From: Pyrenula massariospora
Taxonomy: Eukaryota > Ascomycota > Eurotiomycetes > Pyrenulales > Pyrenulaceae
Assembly: GCA_021030905.1 (NCBI GenBank)
Contig: JAGFMI010000004.1
Coordinates: forward strand, 1,488,001 to 1,552,000
Length of the DNA stretch: 64,000 nt
Direction: 5' to 3'
Shown: in pieces, positions 56,735 to 64,000 of the stretch
How the letters are laid out: every line of letters begins with the position of its first letter
Position numbering within the stretch: the stretch's first letter is position 1
Made by a program: the position numbers and the translations under genes
Notes under the pieces: model-generated
Told to the model about the DNA's origin: nothing
The model's input: the letters and a program-made list of their open reading frames with translations, nothing else
The model's database searches: none

Positions 56735-57703
56735 ATGTCTGGCCAGACAGACAAAAGCAAGCAGCCTCCTCGTCGTTCCCTGCCACTTCCTCCCTCTTCG
56801 CTTCCTGTTCGTCCTAATGATCGCCTTCCTGATCCACAGCCGCAAAGGCCACCACCTCCTCCTAGTCCTGCTGCTCAGCAGCAGCAGCGTCAACTTCCTC
56901 GCCGCGGGAACTGGCAAATGCCTGCTCCAAACAAATCTTCGTCCCCTTCAAGCCCCTCTCAAAATCCTCCTTCTAACTATTCGTTACTTCCTAGACCTCA
57001 ACGAAGTCCTAAACGCCCTTCGTCCGCCGACCCCCGGCGTCCTCCTCCTGCAAAACGTCCAACAACTGGTCGCGACAAGGATGTCACTTTCTACCGAGCC
57101 AATGGCTGTGAAGTGGAAGTTCTCCTGTGCAAAGGACCGCTTCATGATCCTTCAAAAACAAAGAATATCGTGCAATCAGCCCACTCACAGCACTACTTGA
57201 CCTTTTCTTTCGTCGACAGATACTCCGGGGTAAAAGTTCGCGAGAGCTTCATGGCAAAAAGAGACAACCAACCGACAATGATAAAAGGTCTGGAGTTTGA
57301 GCTACGTTGTGAACACTTTGAACTCGTCAGCTTCGGTTTAGAAAGAGAAATGGTCCAGGAAGACAATGATTTGCAGCCTACTCCGAGTAAATGGTTCGAA
57401 GTTGCCTTGCGGATAAAGGCTGGCCATATCATCTCCTGCACAGATCCGCAGCGATATGAAAATTTCAATGAGCTTCCCTTTGCCCTCGGTCTTACGCATC
57501 AGAGCGTTCAAGATCTCCGGTGGCTTCGAGTTAGGATTCTTGAGCCCCACAGGAATCCGCACTTCGACGAGAAATTAGCCCACAGTATCCTATTAGGAGG
57601 ACTTGCGAAAGAGCAGAGCTCAGGGCCTTCGAGCTCGGCCCTTGCCTCGAACTCTTCGGCCAGTCCGGACTTACGCTGGAGCTCGTCGATACATACAGGA
57701 TGA
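56735..57703 (+). CDS. Pro-rich protein with unknown conserved domain
   Basis: One exon, 322 residues from MSGQTDKSK; the frame is open upstream to 56504 but that part is a CT-rich leader. Residues 1-110 are Pro, Ser, Gln and Arg-rich. A folded domain then runs to about 290: DVTFYRANGCEVEVLLCKGPL, QHYLTFSFVDRYSGVKVRESFMAK, EFELRCEHFELVSFGLE, WFEVALRIKAGHIISC, WLRVRILEPHRNPHFDEKLAHS. I do not recognise it. The end is Ser-rich (SSSALASNSSASPDLRW). Just before the stop, the +1 frame opens into an acidic, plausible coding tail (DDEEDDEEEEWREERPERN...) that runs to 57827. Either the annotated stop is right or a short intron or sequencing slip hides a longer C-terminus. Confidence 0.7.
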   Translation: MSGQTDKSKQPPRRSLPLPPSSLPVRPNDRLPDPQPQRPPPPPSPAAQQQQRQLPRRGNWQMPAPNKSSSPSSPSQNPPSNYSLLPRPQRSPKRPSSADPRRPPPAKRPTTGRDKDVTFYRANGCEVEVLLCKGPLHDPSKTKNIVQSAHSQHYLTFSFVDRYSGVKVRESFMAKRDNQPTMIKGLEFELRCEHFELVSFGLEREMVQEDNDLQPTPSKWFEVALRIKAGHIISCTDPQRYENFNELPFALGLTHQSVQDLRWLRVRILEPHRNPHFDEKLAHSILLGGLAKEQSSGPSSSALASNSSASPDLRWSSSIHTG

Positions 57704-59575
57704 TGAAGAGGACGATGAAGAGGAGGAATGGAGAGAGGAGAGGCCAGAGAGAAACCGGAGAGCTGAAACCCATGATCTAGAGACGATATTCGACAGAGCG
57801 GGTGAGCCTGCGGACGCGTTAGACTAGAATTGGGTGCTGTAGTAATCAAATGCCTCGAGCGTCTCTTCGTTAGTTTTCCAGTTCTTTGCATGCTTCTGTT
57901 GAGCAAATTCTGGTGGTGGGCGCTGTTAATATAATCAGCAGACGGAATGCAGGTTAAATTTCTTATGTGCAGAGATACCGGCGGCCTCCAGCCTGCATTT
58001 TCCACGACCGACAGCAGTCGCAGTACATGGGGCGCTCCTACTCATTTTGCCCAGTTGCCCGCGATCCGGAGACAGATGGATTTTCGTGCCACAGCTTCTC
58101 TTCCACCCTTCCGACAAACCAACGACATCGCGATGATCTAGAGTAAGCCCCTTTTTCGTTCCGAGAAGCCATGACGTGTCTTGCTTTCAGCATGATATTG
58201 TGGTCGCTCCCCAATTCCACACTGCTAGGTCAAAGAGGATATCATTTGTACTGGCGTTCCGTCGTGCAACCTGCTATCATCTTGACCTATCTAGCGTAGA
58301 TTGCTCCATCTGTCAAGTCAATTGGATTTCCTATGTTCTCGTGAAGGCACGAAGGTACTGCGAGGTCCAGATACCGTCCATGAAGTGTGCTAAGCTCCTG
58401 GCAGACACGATGACTCATTTTGCGGATCCCGATGCCAAACCCAATTGCAGCCTCGACAACAGACAAGATGACAAACAGGGCTTTTTCTCCAGAATCCGAC
58501 TGGGCACAATGGTCCAAGCAGACGGTCCATGCAAAACAGCGGTCATGAGCTTCGCTCTGATTCGTTTTCCGTATGTCCTGTCCTTCAAGAAATACGATCA
58601 TTAAGTACGCTCCTATGCTGCAACGACCGATGAAACAATTCTTTCGGGCGAACATCGTTCTGATTTGGAAAAGGTATACCTCTTGGAGCGTCATGGGTTG
58701 TCCCAACGTTTGGAAATACTAGTATCGTCCATGACCCAGTGTGTTACAAGAGTATTGGGAAGGTGAGAGGCCCTGCCATCATGCGGTGCTTGCTAATGCA
58801 GAACACAGAGTACATCTTGCGGCCTTCTCACGTGCCTTTATCACAAATTTTCAAGTGTCAACAAACTTTGGTGCCAAAAAATGAAACTGCAACCGACCCA
58901 GCGCGACACAGCGCTTCCCCGCGCGCATACAGCGACTATCATAAACGGAGATTTGCGCACACTGCACGACAATGAGTGACTCCGATTTTACATGGCGCCA
59001 CTCTGCAGTGGGCGTTCTGGACTACTAGTAGGAATGATCCTAGAAGAGTATGCACCATCGAACTGTTCCAGACTTTGGCATCGATCGATCCGAAGAAAAC
59101 ACTACTTACCGACCATATCCGAAAACGATATACCGCATCTGTTCACAATATCAATATGGTACCTCCACGGAACGCTGTGCTTTTTAAAGCCTACGACACA
59201 ACGATGCAACCGCAAAGATCTGGAACATTGAAACGGAGGAAGACATTACATCTTGCACCAGCCCGGGATAGCCCTGGGCGCCTTCGATAACCACTTTATT
59301 CGGTCCCCCGCACAGTCCCCCCTCCCCCTCTTCTCCTATCGAGCCCAGAAATACTTGCTCACTGTTGCTAATTGAAATACAGAAAGACAGGAGCTCGCAC
59401 TACGAGTAAGCTACACTTTCTCGGCTCCTTGAGTGCTACTCTCGCCGTGCGGCACCGAGACCGCGATTTGATCCCGACACTTGCATAAATGCAAAGCCCC
59501 AACTTCGAAGTCGCCTGCAACTTTCATCCAATCTCATCCAGAGCCCTAATAACTCTGTCCACGAAGAGTCAATAC
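57704..59575. other. Gene-poor stretch before the A+T island
   Basis: About 1.9 kb of ordinary base composition. Open frames at 58176-58604 and 58287-58706 oppose each other; 58976-59290 is a third. None shows a motif. The region could hold decayed genes, but I cannot name any. Confidence 0.35.
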
Positions 59576-59942
59576 ATTTATAGGTATACAAAATAAATAT
59601 ACGTTGAAATTTTTTCAAATTGGAGAAGTTTCACGGGCTTTTCTGAAAATTATGTTTTTAAAATTATTACATTATTATTTTTTTAAATATGGTTATATAT
59701 TTATTGCTAGTTTTCCTTTTAAATTTATAAGTATTTATTTTAAATATGAAATAGCATAATAAATGGAAATTATAAAATAAAATATATATTTTAATTAAAA
59801 TAATATTATTTTAATTGAATAACATAAAATTTTTTTGTAAAGGCTTTTAAACCTGTTAAAATTACATTAAATAAAATAAATTAATAAATTTTATACTTTA
59901 ATGAAATATAGCATCTTTATTTAATTTATTTTAATATCTATA

Positions 59943-60238
59943 CTTTAAGGCCCCACCCCTGTATGTACAACTTATGTTAAAAATATTTTAAATCTATTGA
60001 AAGATATTAGAGGTATTATTATAGTAAATTAGATTTTATTATAATTAATATCTATTTTTAAATATATTTTTACTATAAATAGATATTTTAAAAATATCTA
60101 TTAATAGCTTTAAACTGTTTTAAAATTTAAAATTATCTAATTTGTTATGATAACTTAGTCGATATCTTTTAATCAATTTAATAAAATTTTAATTTAAATT
60201 GTATATACTACTAGTAGTATCTAGGTGGGGCCTTAAAG
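59943..60238. mobile_element. MITE-like element with 15-bp terminal inverted repeats and TA flanks
   Basis: CTTTAAGGCCCCACC at 59943-59957 is matched perfectly by its reverse complement GGTGGGGCCTTAAAG at 60224-60238. Each end is flanked by TA (59941-59942 and 60239-60240), the target duplication of the Tc1/mariner superfamily. The 296-bp body has no coding capacity and is nearly all A+T. It therefore looks like a non-autonomous DNA element (MITE). A degenerate copy of one end (TACTTTAAAGTCCAG, about 60933-60947) differs by transitions, as RIP would produce. The inverted repeats stay G+C-rich while everything between them has lost G and C. Confidence 0.7.
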
Positions 60239-60465
60239 TAAGTATTACATAAAATGTTTATGATTTAATTAAATTTTGAAATTTATAAAATAAAAACTAA
60301 ATATTTTTTTATATAATAATTATTTTCGCTTTGAAAACGAAGACACACTTATAAGTACTTAAGACTAAACTACTAGAGTTAGCTTAGGGCTATTTTCCGT
60401 CTGTCTTAAACTAGATCTATTTAAATCTGATAAATTTAGCAAATTCTAAAAATAACAATTAATTG

Positions 60466-60567
60466 AATATTTAAATTAAGAAAATTATATAAATATATAA
60501 ATATTTAAATTAAGAAAATTGTATAAATATGTAAATATTTAAATTTAAAAAAATGTACAAATTAAAA
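60466..60567. repeat. 34-bp minisatellite, three copies
   Basis: Copies start at 60466, 60500 and 60534 with the opening AATATTTAAATT. The first two differ at few positions (ATTATATAAATATAT against ATTGTATAAATATGT). The third is more diverged. It lies inside the A+T island. Confidence 0.7.
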
Positions 60568-60593
60568 ATTTATAAAAATATAATTTAAAAAAT

Positions 60594-60675
60594 ATTAAAA
60601 ATTAAAAATTAAAAATTAAAAATTAAAAATTAAAAATTAAAAATTAAAAATTAAAAATTAAAAATTAAAAATTAG
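60594..60675. repeat. Heptamer array (AAAAATT)n
   Basis: A nearly perfect tandem of the 7-bp unit AAAAATT, about eleven copies, inside the A+T island. An inverted pair ATCTATTTAAATCT (60415-60428) and AGATTTAAATAGAT (60674-60687) brackets both this array and the minisatellite. Confidence 0.8.
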
Positions 60676-61141
60676 ATTTAAATAGATTAAAAAATTTTTT
60701 TATATAATATACAGAATATAAATAATCAATTTTTAAAATATTTGATTTTTTATCTATTAATTTATATAAATTTTAATTTATTAATTTATAATATCAAATA
60801 AAATATTCAAATTTTAAAATTTAATTAAATTTATATAATATAAAAATTAAACTAAATTATATTTAATAAACTGTAAAATTATATTTATAAAATTAATTAT
60901 ATAATTTTGAATTTTAAAAATAAATTAACTTTTACTTTAAAGTCCAGTAAGTATAAAAAAACTAAAAATATTAATATAATAGAAAATATTTTTCAAAAAC
61001 TTTTTAAATTTGAATAGTAATAAAGTTATTTCATTTTTATTATTTAAAATAATTAAAATTTTAAATTTAACTTTCCAGCTATATATTAAATATAATTAAA
61101 GATTAAAAATAATTAAATACTATATATGTAAAGTTTTAGAT

Positions 61142-61166
61142 TAATAATAATAATAATAATAATAAA
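61142..61166. repeat. (TAA)n microsatellite
   Basis: About eight perfect TAA units near the right edge of the A+T island. Confidence 0.8.
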
Positions 61167-61687
61167 ATTATTATAACTTAAAATTTAAAAAACTAATTTT
61201 TAAATAATTATAAATTATTTAATATTTATAAAAAATTTTACAGACACAGTCGCAGAAGGATTATCCCGCTGTGCCAAGTCTGCCAAGCCTCGCTGGCCGG
61301 AATAGGTGGTGGGGGTCAGGGCTGCGGGCGGTTCCGTTACAATGCCTCATTACCCTTGCGCAAAAGCTTTATTCTGACTGCTGCGTTCCAGCTCCAATTA
61401 ATGGGGCTGGTCAGCGTACTAAGCCAACTCGGTGCGCAGATTCGGGATGTATCAGACCGCTGTTCAACGGGCCGAGTATCAGTAACTTTCAATTCGTACT
61501 CTGAGGTTGGTCGGAAATTCAGATCAAAGGACAACCGTCTTCCGATTTCAAGCACATATTTTAGATCTGGCTTAACGATTTCTGTTCTTACAAAGATAGT
61601 TGTGTTTTCGGTCTGCTTAAACAATGGCCCTGAATGGTGGCAAACACATGTTTTTATCCGCGGGAACTGATCTCCTCCCGGTGCTAA

Positions 61688-61895
61688 CTGCATAAGGAAA
61701 CCGCAACTCCTGGAGGTTCCAACCTCTTGTGAAACAGCAGCCCCCGTAAAATAAACTTTGAACATCAAAGTAATCGGAATAAACATCTGAAATGCATGCG
61801 TAACATATTGAAGCTTGCGCGTACCACTGAAATGTCGAGCCAATAGCCTCTAGCAATTCTGCACTGCTTATCTTTATCAATGCCGCATTGACCAC
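61688..61895 (-). pseudogene. Decayed HET-domain (heterokaryon incompatibility) fragment
   Basis: The minus strand encodes a stretch recognisable as the middle of a HET domain: ISSAELLEAIGSTFQWYAQA, ICYACISDVYSD, and FTRGWNLQEL, the last being the family's best-kept motif. No intact domain start or complete gene surrounds it, so it is taken as a broken remnant with several breaks. HET genes are numerous and fast-evolving in Pezizomycotina and often lie near A+T-rich, transposon-bearing DNA, as here. The remainder of 61246-62524 shows no gene. Confidence 0.65.
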
Positions 61896-62524
61896 CTGTA
61901 CGCAACTGACAAAGGCGTGATCGGTGGCGTAGACCGCAGATGCAGCCTCGGGTAAGGAGTATTAAGGTAGTGCGGGGAATGGAGAGGATGAAAGGATCTA
62001 AGGGGCACAGGGGGTGAAATCGAAGTCCACGCCACTTCCCCTCACAAAAGACTTAGATCCTTAAAGCGGTGTAGGGGTAGTAGCCATCTGGCAGAGGCTT
62101 GGCGCTTCTTCAGAAGTACAGTCCTCGAGGCACTTAGCATCTTACATAGTAGAACGGCATATGCATACAGATTGATTCCCTTGCCCTCAGCGGCAGAAGG
62201 AATACGAGTTACCTGCTACGGTCGGCGTTTGATTACTATCGAGCGATCTTCAAACAAGCGTTCGAATGTTCTCACATATTGAGCTATCGCAGACCGTAAC
62301 CTGCGGTCAGCCTGCAGGGCTTAGCAAGCATGATATCATCCTAAGTTGTGCCGCAATTCACATTGTAATACTCGGTCAAAAAAGCTCCCGATATTCTCTT
62401 TCTTGATCTCAAGTTTCAAGAACATCTACCAGGAATTTGTACTGTAGACGGTCTGTCGGCCCGCAAATGTATGTCTCTTTAATGTTCATCTTTGTTTGAT
62501 ACTAGAATTTGCTTCGGCGTCAGC
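61896..62524. other. Intergenic region with a nested inverted repeat
   Basis: No gene is visible. AAGGATCTAAG (about 61994-62004) pairs with CTTAGATCCTT (about 62051-62061) around a roughly 46-bp loop that itself contains a GAAGT/ACTTC hairpin. The part from 62340 should hold the promoter of the zinc-cluster gene. Confidence 0.4.
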
Positions 62525-64000
62525 ATGACTAAGCCGCCTGGCTCTCCCGTGAATAAAATTAAAGCTCAAAAGCGCCGTCCAGGAGCATGTGGGCGTTGTA
62601 AGGCGCGAAAGAATAAATGCAAGCAATTCTCATTAATGACGAGTGTGCGCTCCGCTGATGGACGCAGGCGATGGTGGCAGACCAACATGTCGACGATGTC
62701 AGGTGAGAAGGTACAAATTGATGTGAAGAAAAGTGTTGACACCTGTGTAGGAAGCTGGCGCCTCATGCTTGTATACGCCTCGTAGAAGACACACTTCTTC
62801 ATCTCATTCATTTAATGGTATACCGCGTAAGACAGCCATTATGAAGTCAAAGAAACCTTGAACAACCCCGGAGGCTAACCAGCGGAACCCTTACTTAAGC
62901 TTTGAGTCCGAAGTTGGGAGGTGATACAGCACCGAACGAGGGCATGGTGGCACCCGCCAAGCCTCATGTTGAGCCTGTTGAATCTCAAATAGGTAATCTC
63001 ATCAATCCAGGCTTGGCTTCGCCAATAGCATCTGGGGTTTCAACAAATGACCCTACAGAATGGTTGGATCAATTTACAGGCGAACCACTCAGCAGCGTTG
63101 ATGTGAACGCTGCAGATTTGAACATCGCGTCAGTCCAATTAATGGACTTCAGTCTCGACTTCGATCGTGAACAAGATAACCTCTTGCAGCCGACAAATAT
63201 TCACGACAATAATTGGGATGTTGCACAACTCTCCATGGAAAGTTCGAGAGACCCTTCCCGAAAATCTGGAGATCAACTCATCTGGGATCTATATCGATGT
63301 ATGGTATCTTGGTAAACGAGAGGGTCTTTTATTGACATGTCCCTATAGCTAGTACGCATAACATCGAATTTGGGCTTGTCTCCGTAGCCCGGAACATGAT
63401 GAAATATCATAAGAAGCACACCAGCATGTTGCGAGGAATGGAAAAAGCTCTCGAGGAAATGATGTTAGCAGAGCCCAGGATCGAGGAACCAGAATTGGTA
63501 TCATGCCAACTACAACCGTGGGATCCAAAGAAGAATGTCGAAATGTCGAAAAATTATTTGCGCCGTAAGTAATCATGTTGATGTCCACGTTTGGGGTAAG
63601 CTTTACCAATTAAGACTAAGTACGTGTCTCGGTTTAGATGCCTTGAAGAGCTCCTATATGTAAGCCTAGCCCCACTTTCGATTTTATTTGCGTTCTCGGT
63701 AACATTAGGAGCACGCACTAATACTCGGCTAGGGAAATACCAATACTCGGAGAATCGTTACCTTGGTCGCTCTTTGACGAAGTTATTTTAGAAGAGGACG
63801 CTGATCCTGCAAAAATCGGGCTTACATATAGTTTACTTGCGAAGGGTTGCAATATCTGTTGGCTAAGCAGTAACCGAGAAAGGGCATTTAAAGAGTCGTC
63901 GGAGCTTTTTAGTGTAGCGTTGTCGCAGCAAAAGAAGGTTGTGGGTGACTCAGTGCTGCATTTCCAGGTAAGAACACGTCTTTCCCCGATCGCCTTCGAA
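62525..64000 (+). CDS. Zn2Cys6 transcription factor (3' end off window)
   Basis: Seven exons are modelled: 62525-62642, 62668-62702, 62751-62817, 62900-63298, 63349-63564, 63638-63659 and 63733-63967; an eighth lies beyond the window. The N-terminus is basic (KIKAQKRRPGACGRCKARKNKC), giving the first half C-x2-C-x6-C. The second half, CRRCQEAGASC, gives C-x2-C-x6-C after removing a 48-bp intron. So all six zinc cysteines are present. The joint between the halves is odd: the frame-keeping intron would be only 25 nt (GTGTGC...GCAG), and the spacer is long. Downstream exons stay open and in phase over five clear introns (NIEFGLVSVARNMMKYHKKH, then IPILGESLPWSLFDEVILEED), so the gene is probably alive. 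It lies beside a HET fragment and an A+T island; target genes are unknown. Confidence 0.72.

Larger units (their letters stand above)
59576..61245. repeat. A+T island, RIP-like
   Basis: About 1.67 kb consists almost only of A and T, with sharp edges against normal sequence on both sides (left near 59580, right at about 61240). No reading frame survives. Such islands in Pezizomycotina usually arise by repeat-induced point mutation (C to T in duplicated DNA) and mark old transposon nests. Scattered G+C patches inside belong mainly to the terminal repeats of the element at 59943-60238. The origin by RIP is inferred from composition; no second copy is available for comparison. Confidence 0.75.

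Noticed and set aside
58176-58706. Two opposing open frames (58176-58604 plus, 58287-58706 minus)
   Set aside because: They are antisense to each other over most of their length and neither shows a recognisable domain.
61337-61843. 168-codon minus-strand frame overlapping the HET fragment
   Set aside because: Its frame differs from the HET-like reading, and the product has no motif.

Overview
This window looks like nuclear DNA from a filamentous ascomycete (Pezizomycotina). Genes are densely packed on both strands. They carry short spliceosomal introns, mostly 48-110 bp, with GTRNGT donors and YAG acceptors. Typical fungal proteins are present: a Pho81/NUC-2 phosphate sensor, verprolin, a GPI-anchored cupredoxin, an intronless P450 and a C6 zinc-cluster factor. 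A class within Pezizomycotina cannot be fixed from the sequence alone. I rebuilt about 32 genes, many by joining exons across frames. All splice models are by eye.

Layout. 0-7.4 kb: monothiol glutaredoxin Grx5 (runs off the left edge), phosphopantothenoylcysteine decarboxylase, COQ2, and a large JmjC/4CXXC zinc-finger protein. 7.9-15.6 kb: a DUF1279 membrane protein, COA1, a small membrane protein, a GPI cupredoxin and mitochondrial uL3. 15.9-25.5 kb, all on the minus strand: PHO81 (SPX-ankyrin-GDPD) and two single-pass membrane proteins with long cytoplasmic tails. 26-34 kb: a small spliced gene of unknown function, CTF8, a fungal conserved protein, DPH3, a 2H phosphoesterase-like protein and a secreted HNH-type nuclease. 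34-47 kb: frataxin, a mitochondrial membrane protein, ribosomal protein uL1 (L10a), a GNAT acetyltransferase, ARF1, verprolin, a small nuclear Myb-like protein and a helix-hairpin-helix protein. 47-57.7 kb: a low-complexity Ser/Arg/Lys-rich protein, an MFS transporter and a P450 in divergent orientation, and a proline-rich protein of unknown function.

Right end, 57.7-64 kb: this is accessory-like. A gene-poor stretch leads into an almost pure A+T island (about 59.58-61.24 kb). The island holds a 296-bp MITE-like element with 15-bp terminal inverted repeats and TA flanks, a 34-bp minisatellite and a heptamer array. Beyond it lie a decayed HET-domain fragment and the 5' part of a Zn2Cys6 regulator that runs off the window.

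Most genes are single-copy housekeeping functions. About eight are mitochondrial: Grx5 and frataxin (iron-sulphur supply), COQ2 (ubiquinone), COA1 (cytochrome oxidase assembly), uL3m, DUF1279, the 448-residue protein and possibly others. I see no operon-like logic and no clearly novel multi-gene system. The most unusual items are the MITE in the A+T island, a long stem-loop between two convergent genes, very small exons in PHO81 and in a 99-residue gene, and a stop-free in-frame intron in DPH3.
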